Source: a virus. Taken from it: a stretch of DNA of 50,882 nt. Positions within the stretch are counted from its first letter, which is position 1, and each line of letters opens with the position of its first letter. The stretch spans positions 1-50,882 of IMG/VR virus record IMGVR_UViG_3300027771_000023; one strand, written 5' to 3'. The notes under the pieces are model-generated. The model did not search any database and was not told the origin of the DNA. It worked only from the letters and a program-made list of their open reading frames with translations. A program made the position numbers and the translations under genes. Positions 29,847 to 36,734 of this stretch are shown here, in pieces.

Positions 29847-30512
29847 TTAGGAAGCTTCTAGAGCAATAAAGTATTCAATCGGTTTTGTCATGTTAGTGAA
29901 ACGTGATATACCTTTCGAAGAAACTTCGACTTTGTAATCACCAGAAAGTAGTTTAAGATTCTCTACCTTAAAGTAGTGAGTAAAATCAGCAGCAGGTGAG
30001 TTCTCACCAACCTTAATTGCAAAGTCGTTTGAAGTTTCATTCTTACGATCTGTTACAGTTAGATTGATATCACCACCAGCAACACCCTTTAATACTACAT
30101 CAGGTACACCAAGTACAGCAGATGCCTTTTGGATTTGATTGAAGGTATCTTGTGTAAAGACAAACTCCACATCAACAGATGGCATTTGGATTTCAGTTTT
30201 TGGTGTTGTTACAACAGATGGGTCACTGAAGAAGTAATTCAATGAACTACCACCACCCTCTTCATTCAATTTTACAGACTGTGCTGCGAAATCCAGTGTT
30301 GGACTTTTGAATAATGAAAGTGCAGACAAGAATTCATTCAAGTCATAGATTGCAAATTCATCAGAAAAAGTATCTGGAATAGTTGCCTTAGCCACAATGT
30401 TTCTCATTGCAGACATAGTGTTAATCGTGTTACCAGATTTCACTAGAAGGTTTTGGTTAATGGTTGAAAAGTTCTTTAGAACGTCCCGTGTTTCACTGCT
30501 TAACTGCATCAT
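29847..30512 (-). CDS. 45: Sliding clamp (T4 gp45)
   Basis: 221 aa. Opens MMQLSSETRDVLKNFSTIN and ends KPIEYFIALEAS, as in T4-like clamps; the length equals that of T4 gp45 (228 aa) within a few residues. It forms the trimeric ring that holds polymerase 43 on DNA and, in T4, also activates late transcription with gp33 and gp55. The start at 30512 has GGAGAATAAATT and overlaps the upstream stop. Confidence 0.93.
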   Translation of the reverse strand: MMQLSSETRDVLKNFSTINQNLLVKSGNTINTMSAMRNIVAKATIPDTFSDEFAIYDLNEFLSALSLFKSPTLDFAAQSVKLNEEGGGSSLNYFFSDPSVVTTPKTEIQMPSVDVEFVFTQDTFNQIQKASAVLGVPDVVLKGVAGGDINLTVTDRKNETSNDFAIKVGENSPAADFTHYFKVENLKLLSGDYKVEVSSKGISRFTNMTKPIEYFIALEAS

Positions 30513-30814
30513 AATTTATTCTCCGTTGTGTCGTGATTATGTAGTGCCATTATACCATAATGGATCACCTTTAGCAAGTCATTTCTGTTCTTGCCTTCTT
30601 TCTTTCCGTATCGTTGTGCATACTTGAGTATGTTACCGATACAAAATCCTTCGCCATGTCCAGAATCTATTATAAATTCTGTGGCTTGAAATTTGTTGTG
30701 GGAGTAGTGGGAGTCGTAAGTTTTATCTATGTACTCTGCGATATCCAGAAGTATTTTATCTTCTGAATATTTGTATTCAGTAGTTTTAATTGGGTATATT
30801 TTCAAATCATTCAT
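30509..30814 (-). CDS. DUF3310/SaV-like phage protein
   Basis: 101 aa from ATG 30814 (MNDLKIY). Contains KFQATEFIIDS, GFCIGNILKYAQRYGKK and NDLLKVIHYGIMALHNH, which match the nucleotide-kinase-associated DUF3310 family as I recall it (the CLGN-x-x-KY-x-x-R-x-x-K-K pattern). Function is not established; members occur beside nucleotide and replication genes. It is the first gene behind the promoter at 30837-30865; an earlier possible start lies inside that promoter and was rejected. It overlaps the clamp start by 4 nt. Confidence 0.75.
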   Translation of the reverse strand: MNDLKIYPIKTTEYKYSEDKILLDIAEYIDKTYDSHYSHNKFQATEFIIDSGHGEGFCIGNILKYAQRYGKKEGKNRNDLLKVIHYGIMALHNHDTTENKL

Positions 30815-30836
30815 CCTATATTCAATTGGTACACAT

Positions 30837-30865
30837 ATTATAACATAAAAGAACGCCCCTGTCAA
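30837..30865 (-). promoter_or_regulatory. Sigma-70 early promoter for the DUF3310-45-44-62-regA operon
   Basis: Minus strand: TTGACA (30860-30865), 17-bp spacer, TATAAT (30837-30842), both perfect. The -35 hexamer is exactly the loop of the terminator hairpin at 30851-30874. Confidence 0.9.
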
Positions 30866-30874
30866 GAGGCGTTC
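30851..30874 (-). terminator. Terminator after hsp20, overlapping the next promoter
   Basis: Minus strand GAACGCCTC-TTGACA-GGGGCGTTC then TTTT: a 9-bp GC-rich stem (one T-G pair) with a short T tail, 14 nt after the Hsp20 stop. Its loop is the -35 box of the following promoter. Confidence 0.8.
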
Positions 30875-30888
30875 ATCACTTTATTGCA

Positions 30889-31326
30889 TTATTTAATTTT
30901 GATGGTGCGAGGCTTCTTGTCTTCTGGGACAATTCTTTCCATATGTATAGTTAACATACCATCTGCCATAGATGCATCTTTAACTAACATATCTTCGGAT
31001 AGTGTGAATCCACGCCTGAAGTGTCGTGCTGAGATACCTTTGTGTAGATATTCTTTCTCAGAGACTTCTGATGTTTTGAGATCAATTGATTCGATTGATA
31101 ACTTATCTTCTACCATTCGAATTTCAATATCGTCCTTTTTAAAACCAGCCACAGCAAGTTCAATAATGTATTCGGTATCAGATACCTTAATAACATTGTA
31201 TGGTGGATACTTTGGTTGTGGTTCAAAAAGTGATGGTGCGGTTAAACTGTCGAACATTCTATCAAAACCGATAGAGTAAGTGTTGATTCTAGAAGGGTCT
31301 AGACCAGACATTATTTGCTTTTGCAT
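30889..31326 (-). CDS. Small heat-shock protein (Hsp20/alpha-crystallin)
   Basis: 145 aa from ATG 31326 (MQKQIMSGLD) with AGGAGAAAT upstream. The alpha-crystallin domain spans about residues 35-135: YNVIKVSDTEYIIELAVAGF, FRRGFTLSEDM, and DGMLTIHMERIVPE; it ends with an I-x-I-type tail (RTIKIK). An ATP-independent holdase that keeps unfolded proteins soluble; T4-like marine phages often carry one. It is driven by the late promoter at 31387-31394, so a role during assembly of virion proteins is likely. Confidence 0.93.
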   Translation of the reverse strand: MQKQIMSGLDPSRINTYSIGFDRMFDSLTAPSLFEPQPKYPPYNVIKVSDTEYIIELAVAGFKKDDIEIRMVEDKLSIESIDLKTSEVSEKEYLHKGISARHFRRGFTLSEDMLVKDASMADGMLTIHMERIVPEDKKPRTIKIK

Positions 31327-31386
31327 TTGATTTCTCCTATTAAGCAAGATTATTGTTACGATACCCGTAAAACGGCATATCAACAC

Positions 31387-31394
31387 TATTTATA
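31387..31394 (-). promoter_or_regulatory. T4-type late promoter for hsp20
   Basis: TATAAATA on the minus strand, 61 nt upstream of the hsp20 start, directly after the hairpin that follows the DUF932 gene. Confidence 0.75.
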
Positions 31395-31403
31395 AGAACT
31401 AGA

Positions 31404-31423
31404 AAGAGGTTTTTCAACCTCTT
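31404..31423 (-). terminator. Probable terminator after the DUF932 gene
   Basis: Minus strand AAGAGGTT-GAAA-AACCTCTT, an 8-bp perfect stem with a GAAA (GNRA) loop, followed by a short TCT only. It lies 14 nt after the stop, but the weak T run makes termination uncertain. Confidence 0.55.
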
Positions 31424-31436
31424 CATAATTTATTTG

Positions 31437-32393
31437 TTATGCAGTCTCAGCATACTCAATTGCTTTATCTAAAGCAGTTAACTTAACCTTGCGGTTACGT
31501 CCATACCATGCAGACTGTAAACGGCCGTCATTAGAACGACCTTGTAGGTGGTCAGTCATGTTTGTGACTGAGTTGAATGCAGTCCACCAAGAACCTTGGG
31601 CGAACTCTGCGCCAGGCTGAACATCTAAGTTTTCAAAGGCAAGTTTTGCATTACGAGAAGTGAAAGGAACCTTACCATTCTCAACCTTAGCAGGAGCACC
31701 AAATACTTCATTAAAGTACTGAGTTACATTCTCTGCGGTGTATCGTTTTCCACCAAGAAATGCAGCCATTGACTTGTATTGTTGCATCTTCTCACGAGCA
31801 ATACCCATCTGATCTTTAACTTCAGAAGCATCAAACGCCTTGCGGTGGTTTACAGTTACCATCTTATCTGAATTTTGTGATAGAGAAAGAGTAAGAGTGT
31901 TATTACATACAACACGAATTGGTGTCATACGAATGTTAAGTGCCTTACCGAATTGATGTGGGTTTGTAAATAAGAAGTAGTTTTCAGTAACATCACCCTT
32001 AAACAATTCAAAAGACTCTTTAGTCTTGGCAAGTGCCCAAACCATTTGTCCATCTTTGAGTGAACCAGCAGTGTGCATTTCCATATCACCTGCCATTACA
32101 TACTCATGGAAGAATTCAAATGCTTCTGAGTTTTGTACTGGATTCCAACCTGTACCGACAACATCTAATACTGAGTTGTCTGAAGTGCGAACTAACGCCT
32201 GTTTGTTTTTAATTGGAACACCTTGTGCAGTGACAAGTGGTTGCTTTTCAACACTCCAATCAAGTCCTGCTACCTTTTGAAACTGGTCAGGAGTCAACTC
32301 CTGTTCTACTTTAGTTCCTAGTCCATGCCAAGGAAGTTCCCCAACATAGGCCATTTGAGCTTGTCCTGCAATCATTTCTATTTCGTGTGACAT
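31437..32393 (-). CDS. DUF932 phage/plasmid protein
   Basis: 318 aa from ATG 32393 (MSHEIEM). Contains YVGELPWHGLGTKVEQEL, VGTGWNPVQNSEAFEFF, GQMVWALAKTKESF, FLFTNPH and RVVCNNTLTLSL, the signature segments of DUF932 (phage/plasmid-like protein TIGR03299), a family found in phages and plasmids with no settled function; links to DNA recombination are suggested only by context. It has two tandem early promoters upstream. The ribosome site (GGGAAAA) is moderate. Confidence 0.85.
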   Translation of the reverse strand: MSHEIEMIAGQAQMAYVGELPWHGLGTKVEQELTPDQFQKVAGLDWSVEKQPLVTAQGVPIKNKQALVRTSDNSVLDVVGTGWNPVQNSEAFEFFHEYVMAGDMEMHTAGSLKDGQMVWALAKTKESFELFKGDVTENYFLFTNPHQFGKALNIRMTPIRVVCNNTLTLSLSQNSDKMVTVNHRKAFDASEVKDQMGIAREKMQQYKSMAAFLGGKRYTAENVTQYFNEVFGAPAKVENGKVPFTSRNAKLAFENLDVQPGAEFAQGSWWTAFNSVTNMTDHLQGRSNDGRLQSAWYGRNRKVKLTALDKAIEYAETA

Positions 32394-32429
32394 AATATTT
32401 TCCCGTTTGTTTTTTACTTTAGTATAACC

Positions 32430-32458
32430 ATTATACATGTTTTGACAACAATTGTCAA
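32430..32458 (-). promoter_or_regulatory. Sigma-70 early promoter P1 of DUF932 gene
   Basis: Minus strand: TTGACA (32453-32458), 17-bp spacer, TATAAT (32430-32435), both perfect. Confidence 0.88.
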
Positions 32459-32568
32459 GATGTTTTCAAAACTAAATTAGACTTTTATATACTGTCCACT
32501 TCGTTCTTTTCATCTTATGTAACCATTATACCATTGTTTTTACAACAAGTCAAGATGTTTTCAAAACT
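32454..32568. repeat. Duplicated promoter unit (20-bp perfect repeat cores 95 bp apart)
   Basis: GTCAAGATGTTTTCAAAACT occurs at 32454-32473 and again at 32549-32568. The similarity extends leftwards through both promoters (TAACCATTATAC in each), so a segment of about 50 bp containing the promoter has been duplicated. Confidence 0.85.
32525..32553 (-). promoter_or_regulatory. Sigma-70 early promoter P2 of DUF932 gene
   Basis: Minus strand: TTGACT (32548-32553), 17-bp spacer, TATAAT (32525-32530). A diverged copy of P1, 95 bp upstream of it. Confidence 0.85.
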
Positions 32569-32575
32569 TTTTTAG

Positions 32576-32728
32576 TTATTGAGCCCCCACATCAGCTGAA
32601 CGCACACGAACTAAATGTGTAATATCTGAAGGATCAGTACGCACCATTGGTTCGCATTGTTCAATCACTCCACCCTTATCAAGAAATTCTTGAATTAATT
32701 CTTCTGGTGTATTAACTTCTCTAGTCAT
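32576..32728 (-). CDS. Small hypothetical protein (50 aa)
   Basis: ATG 32728 to TAA 32576: MTREVNTPEELIQEFLDKGG and so on, ending SADVGAQ. A strong CAAGGAGAAG site precedes the ATG. Its start overlaps the stop of the 40-aa gene (8 nt). The pattern EELIQEFLDKGGVIEQC resembles short conserved phage peptides I have seen without function. It ends a 46/47/55 early-middle operon. Confidence 0.6.
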   Translation of the reverse strand: MTREVNTPEELIQEFLDKGGVIEQCEPMVRTDPSDITHLVRVRSADVGAQ

Positions 32729-32843
32729 CTTCATCTTCTCCTTGAGTTTCTAGCAAGTCTTTTAACTTGTATATAATTTCTTCGACAGTACTTAAATCTT
32801 TTTCGTTTTCTGTGTCTATTTCTACTTCTATTTTAATTTTCAT
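32721..32843 (-). CDS. Small acidic hypothetical protein (40 aa)
   Basis: ATG 32843 to TAG 32721: MKIKIEVEIDTENEKDLSTV, then a helix IYKLKDLLE and an acidic end EDEDD. It lies 10 nt after the gene 46 stop and overlaps the next small gene by 8 nt, consistent with real coupled translation. No family recognised. Confidence 0.5.
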   Translation of the reverse strand: MKIKIEVEIDTENEKDLSTVEEIIYKLKDLLETQGEDEDD

Positions 32844-32853
32844 TGTTTAAACT

Positions 32854-34563
32854 TTATGTCACCAAATGTGAGAAATTCTTTTCTTTCTTGAACTGGACAA
32901 CACTTCTAAACTTATCAAACAGCATGTCCTGTTTATGTGATATAACAAACACGTTCTGGTCTGAGAACGTATCTAGGATTTTAAGGAAGTCATCTGTACC
33001 AGAACCATCCAAAGAAGAATCAAAGATTTCATCTAGGATTAGTAGGTTTGTGTTGGTAGAGTTCTTCATCTTGGCAATGGCACGCCATGTGAATAGTAGA
33101 GCCAAGTCAATACGCATCTTCTCACCTTCAGAGAATGATGCATAGGAAAACTCATCACGGAATCGTGACTTGATTGTTTCGTTGAAGTTCTCATCTAGGT
33201 TAAACTGTACATAGAAGTCCATCGAACTGAGATAGGTATTCACTAACTTGTTCATAATTGGCAAGTACTGTTTCACTATCTTAGTCTTGATACCACTATC
33301 CTGTAGTAGATTACGAGCAACATCTACATAGAACTTGTCTTCGTTTAACTTAGACTTCCGTTCTTCAATAAGGGAAATCTTACCCTTCAGTTCAGCCAAC
33401 TTGTTCTTATCATCATCAGACACAGAACCTTGTGTATAGGTTTCGATATCCTTCTCTAACTTAACATTGAACTTCTCCAACTCGCTGATAGAAGAACGTA
33501 TCTTTGCAATCTCTACATCATGTCTGCGAAGTGTAGTAAGATTGTCCTTAATTACATTCAGTCGTTCTTGTTCGTCATTCTCCATTCTATTAGCATCAGC
33601 AATCGCATTATCAAGTTCTTCAACTTTAGAGTTCCTTGCATTAATCTGCGTCTGTTTTGTTGCATCAGTGATATCCTGTTCGCATGTTGGACACTCTGCA
33701 TTACTCTGGAAAAAGTTAATTTGACGTTCATGTTCGCCTCGTTTATTAGACAATGCAGCTTCTGTTCTACTGAGTTTTCTAATCTTTTCTTCTAACCTAA
33801 TCTTCTGTTCACTATCAAACGATAACGCCTCTTTCGCATTATCCAAAGATACAATTTGTCCTTGTTTGGTTTGGATGGAAGAATCATTTGAGGAAACCTT
33901 AGATTTACTCTCTTCAATGATTGAAGATTTGTTCTCTATAACATCCTTAATGAATCTTTCTTGCAGTGATGCCTTCTCTCTTGTAAGTTCATATGTCTGT
34001 TCAGTGTTCCGAATATCCTCGTTAAGTTCTTTTGTTTGACTCTTCAATAGGAAGTTCATCAATGAGAAAATCTTAATGTCTAGGATATCCTCTACAACCT
34101 CACGGCGGGCCTTTGTTGTAAGTTGCATGAATGGTACAAAGGTAGAGGAACCTAGTATAACAACCTGTGTGAAAGAACGATAGTTCAATCCCATAATCTG
34201 TTGTTCTAGATACTTCTGATAGTCTCTGGCGTTTGCGTCTTGGTTAATCATTTTACCATTAACCCAAACCTCAAATATATTCGGCTTAATACCCCGAATA
34301 ACCTTAACCTCTTTACCACCTACATTGAATTCAACCTCAACAACAGCAGCACCATTATTCACAGTGTTGACAAGTTGTTTCTTGGATATATTTCTGAAGG
34401 GTTTATTAAAGAGTCCAAAACACAGAGCATCAAGAATGGTAGACTTTCCAGCACCATTCTCTCCAATAATCAAAGTGGACGAAGTTCTGTCCAGCTGTAT
34501 TTCAGTCATATTATTGCCAGTCGAAAGTAAATTCTTCCAGCGTACATATTTAAAAGTAATCAA
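32854..34563 (-). CDS. 46: Recombination endonuclease subunit gp46 (SbcC/Rad50-like)
   Basis: 569 aa. Walker A is IGENGAGKSTILDAL (Gly34-Ser41 core), followed by a long central coiled coil, a zinc-hook CPTCEQD, the ABC signature SEGEKMRIDLAL and Walker B LLILDEIFDSSLDG. With gp47 it resects DNA ends for recombination and degrades host DNA. The start is TTG at 34563, overlapping the gp47 stop (TTGA), so translation is coupled; no better ATG is nearby. Length matches T4 gp46 (560 aa). Confidence 0.95.
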   Translation of the reverse strand: MITFKYVRWKNLLSTGNNMTEIQLDRTSSTLIIGENGAGKSTILDALCFGLFNKPFRNISKKQLVNTVNNGAAVVEVEFNVGGKEVKVIRGIKPNIFEVWVNGKMINQDANARDYQKYLEQQIMGLNYRSFTQVVILGSSTFVPFMQLTTKARREVVEDILDIKIFSLMNFLLKSQTKELNEDIRNTEQTYELTREKASLQERFIKDVIENKSSIIEESKSKVSSNDSSIQTKQGQIVSLDNAKEALSFDSEQKIRLEEKIRKLSRTEAALSNKRGEHERQINFFQSNAECPTCEQDITDATKQTQINARNSKVEELDNAIADANRMENDEQERLNVIKDNLTTLRRHDVEIAKIRSSISELEKFNVKLEKDIETYTQGSVSDDDKNKLAELKGKISLIEERKSKLNEDKFYVDVARNLLQDSGIKTKIVKQYLPIMNKLVNTYLSSMDFYVQFNLDENFNETIKSRFRDEFSYASFSEGEKMRIDLALLFTWRAIAKMKNSTNTNLLILDEIFDSSLDGSGTDDFLKILDTFSDQNVFVISHKQDMLFDKFRSVVQFKKEKNFSHLVT

Positions 34564-35624
34564 AGTTCTAAGTCACTCGCTTCTAAGTATAACGATTTCA
34601 TCATTGAAGTCAATCTGACTTTATTCAAGTCCACATCCAACTCATCAATATATCGCTCCAACACTGTCATAGTGTCTTCTGCATTTTCAACAATAGCATC
34701 ATCTACATTAGATGCATCCAATTCAGAGAAGTCTTCAACAATCTTCACCTCATGGGCGCCTGCATCCGACAACACTCTATCGACAAATCTATCGAACTGA
34801 TAGATGTCTTTTTTATTAACAACTACTATTCTAACATACTTATCCCGTAATGTCAAGACATTGAAGTCAGAAAAATCTGTTATTGTATCATCGTAGTATA
34901 CTTTTTCGAAGATTGTGTAAGGGTTGATTATACGTTCTAAATCCCTAGTGGTAGTATCAAATACATGGAATCCTTTAGGGCAACCATAGTCGGCCCAAGT
35001 CATTTGGTAAGTATTACCTAAGTAAAATACTTGTCCATCATCAGACTTCTTGTGGAAGTGTCCACTGAATACTGTATCGAATTTCTTTAGGAATCCTTTA
35101 TCATACCCACCTTCTGCTTTGATACCAGAATGCATCTCGAAACCATTAATCTCTAAATGTCCAAGTGCAACTTGTGCTGGGGTATTTTTGATATGTTCCA
35201 TTGTTTCTGCATAATTCTCTGGACAAATCCAAGGAATAAAACATATGGGAGTTCCATCAAACTCTACTGTAGCAGCTGATGGATATGTGTGGATGTTGGT
35301 GAATTTACCATTAATCAACTCTTCTAGGGAGTTAACTTCATTGGTGTTCTTATAGAAGGTATCGTGATTACCAACCAACATGTGGAGGGTAATACCTAAG
35401 TCCTCATGTTTTTGTAGGAACCTTTCACGAAAGTCTTTGGCAATCTTATAGGAGACAAACTTACGTCTGTCCATAACATCACCACCATGAATAACTGTGT
35501 CTATGCCAGACTTTTCTAGGTATGGGAAATACGTTTCTTCCCAAAATTTGTAGAAGTAGTCATTAAAAAAGAGATTGTCATTTCTAGCTCCAAAATGGGT
35601 ATCAGTTATTAGTGCTATCTTCAT
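34560..35624 (-). CDS. 47: Recombination endonuclease subunit gp47 (SbcD/Mre11-like)
   Basis: 354 aa. Metallophosphoesterase motifs in order: ITDTHFGAR, VIHGGDVMDRR, LVGNHDTFY, ALGHLEINGFE and FSGHFHKK. It is the nuclease partner of gp46. Length matches T4 gp47 (339 aa). It starts inside the end of the gene 55 homologue (23-nt overlap). Confidence 0.95.
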   Translation of the reverse strand: MKIALITDTHFGARNDNLFFNDYFYKFWEETYFPYLEKSGIDTVIHGGDVMDRRKFVSYKIAKDFRERFLQKHEDLGITLHMLVGNHDTFYKNTNEVNSLEELINGKFTNIHTYPSAATVEFDGTPICFIPWICPENYAETMEHIKNTPAQVALGHLEINGFEMHSGIKAEGGYDKGFLKKFDTVFSGHFHKKSDDGQVFYLGNTYQMTWADYGCPKGFHVFDTTTRDLERIINPYTIFEKVYYDDTITDFSDFNVLTLRDKYVRIVVVNKKDIYQFDRFVDRVLSDAGAHEVKIVEDFSELDASNVDDAIVENAEDTMTVLERYIDELDVDLNKVRLTSMMKSLYLEASDLEL

Positions 35625-36165
35625 TTATTTGTACATCCTTATCATCATAAAAATTCTCAAGACCTTTCGGTTCTTTCTTCACTTTCTTCTTTGGTTTATA
35701 TACCGCTTCATCGGGTAAGAAGTTCTTCTGTAGATACTCTACATATCCAGCAGCTGCTGAATCACCATCCATCATCACATCAATATTCATATTAGAAATG
35801 ATTTGGTGTTTTACATGTTGTTGCTTTTTCTCTTTTGCAATCCTTCTAAGAAATGCATAGTAAATAATTTGAGTAAAATATGCAAAAGGGTTTTTGGATT
35901 TCTCTGGATTGAAGTTACTACAGTATTGTAAACAGTTCTCTATTCCATCTGAAATCATTTCATCTCTATAGGTATAGTTGATGAAGTTTGGCCGATACGA
36001 TAGATGATTTGCAATCTTTAAAAAACACTCACCTATGTAGTTGGTAACTGGCGGTTGTGGGTCGCCTAGTTCTTCAGCGTCTTTGCATTTGTCTTTCCAC
36101 TCTGCCATTGCGGCAAGAAAGTCTGCATTGTTGACGTAGTGAACACCCTTTTTCTTTTTAGTCAT
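35602..36165 (-). CDS. 55: Late-transcription sigma factor (T4 gp55)
   Basis: 187 aa from ATG 36165 (MTKKKKGVHYVNN) with GGAGTT upstream. Segments YTYRDEMISDGIENCLQYC, NFNPEKSKNPFAYFTQIIY and AFLRRIAKEKKQQ are the sigma-2-like core of gp55, which directs host RNA polymerase to TATAAATA late promoters. This agrees with the nine such boxes in the window. The C-terminus is acidic/basic mixed, where T4 gp55 contacts clamp 45. Expressed from the sigma-70 promoter at 36210-36238. Confidence 0.93.
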   Translation of the reverse strand: MTKKKKGVHYVNNADFLAAMAEWKDKCKDAEELGDPQPPVTNYIGECFLKIANHLSYRPNFINYTYRDEMISDGIENCLQYCSNFNPEKSKNPFAYFTQIIYYAFLRRIAKEKKQQHVKHQIISNMNIDVMMDGDSAAAGYVEYLQKNFLPDEAVYKPKKKVKKEPKGLENFYDDKDVQINEDSTNN

Positions 36166-36209
36166 TATAACTCCACATTCCGTTGCTTGTATTTTGCAAC
36201 TATTCATAT

Positions 36210-36238
36210 ATTATACTTTAATTACACAGGTTTGTCAA
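36210..36238 (-). promoter_or_regulatory. Sigma-70 early promoter for 55-47-46
   Basis: Minus strand: TTGACA (36233-36238), 17-bp spacer, TATAAT (36210-36215), both perfect. The 5' leader contains GTTGC / GCAAC, a 5-bp inverted repeat. Confidence 0.9.
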
Positions 36239-36274
36239 TAGATTAATTTATTTAACTTTATTTTGCAAAACCTA

Positions 36275-36303
36275 TTGACAGAGTTTAGAATCCTTGTTAT
36301 AAT
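36275..36303 (+). promoter_or_regulatory. Plus-strand sigma-70 promoter (divergent)
   Basis: Plus strand: TTGACA (36275-36280), 17-bp spacer, TATAAT (36298-36303), both perfect. It faces away from the gene 55 promoter and reads into the antisense strand of the Sm-like gene and uvsW. No plus-strand gene follows. A very similar promoter lies at 49979-50007. Confidence 0.85.
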
Positions 36304-36332
36304 AGCTGTGTTAGAGAGAAAGTAGTTTAAAT

Positions 36333-36734
36333 CTAATGTACTGTTTTAGACATTGGAGTATCAAACTGTTCCAATGCTTCTTCCATTGCAATCTCATCTA
36401 GATCATCATTAGTTGCTTCCATCCAGATAGAATCCTCATCAAACTCATTCTGCATCTTTGTAACACAATACTCGTAGAACTTAGATAGTCCTTCAGACGC
36501 ACCACACATTAACATAACACTATTCTTATTAATACGGAATACTGATTCCTCAGAGAAGTGTATCCATCTCTTGAATGATATAGATTCTTCAACACCATGT
36601 CGTGTGTACACAGGCTCTGAAATAACTAGTAATGGATTCTCTATTTCGTATATCACAGACTCTTCTGCACTAGTAACCTTACACACTATCTCTTCGCCAC
36701 TATTTAACTTTAAAATTATATTCTCTGCAATCAT
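36333..36734 (-). CDS. Sm/LSm-like RNA-binding fold protein (copy 2)
   Basis: 133 aa. The N-terminal ENIILKLNSGEEIVCKV followed by SVIYEIENPLLV is the same L-x-x-G-x-E-(V/I)-x-x-x pattern as the protein at 20811-21119, so the two are probably paralogues with an Sm-like fold. The C-terminal third is acidic (EATNDDLDEIAMEEALEQF). It overlaps the uvsW stop by 4 nt (ATGA type), so it is co-translated with uvsW. RNA binding is a prediction. Confidence 0.6.
   Translation of the reverse strand: MIAENIILKLNSGEEIVCKVTSAEESVIYEIENPLLVISEPVYTRHGVEESISFKRWIHFSEESVFRINKNSVMLMCGASEGLSKFYEYCVTKMQNEFDEDSIWMEATNDDLDEIAMEEALEQFDTPMSKTVH

Noticed and set aside
30815-30865. Longer start for the DUF3310-like protein (MTGAFF...)
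   Set aside because: This segment is the sigma-70 promoter itself, so it would not be in the message; ATG 30814 is used.
36304-36370. Tiny plus-strand peptides after the two plus-strand promoters (about 21 aa each)
   Set aside because: No ribosome site and no similarity between the two peptides; they overlap coding sequence on the other strand.
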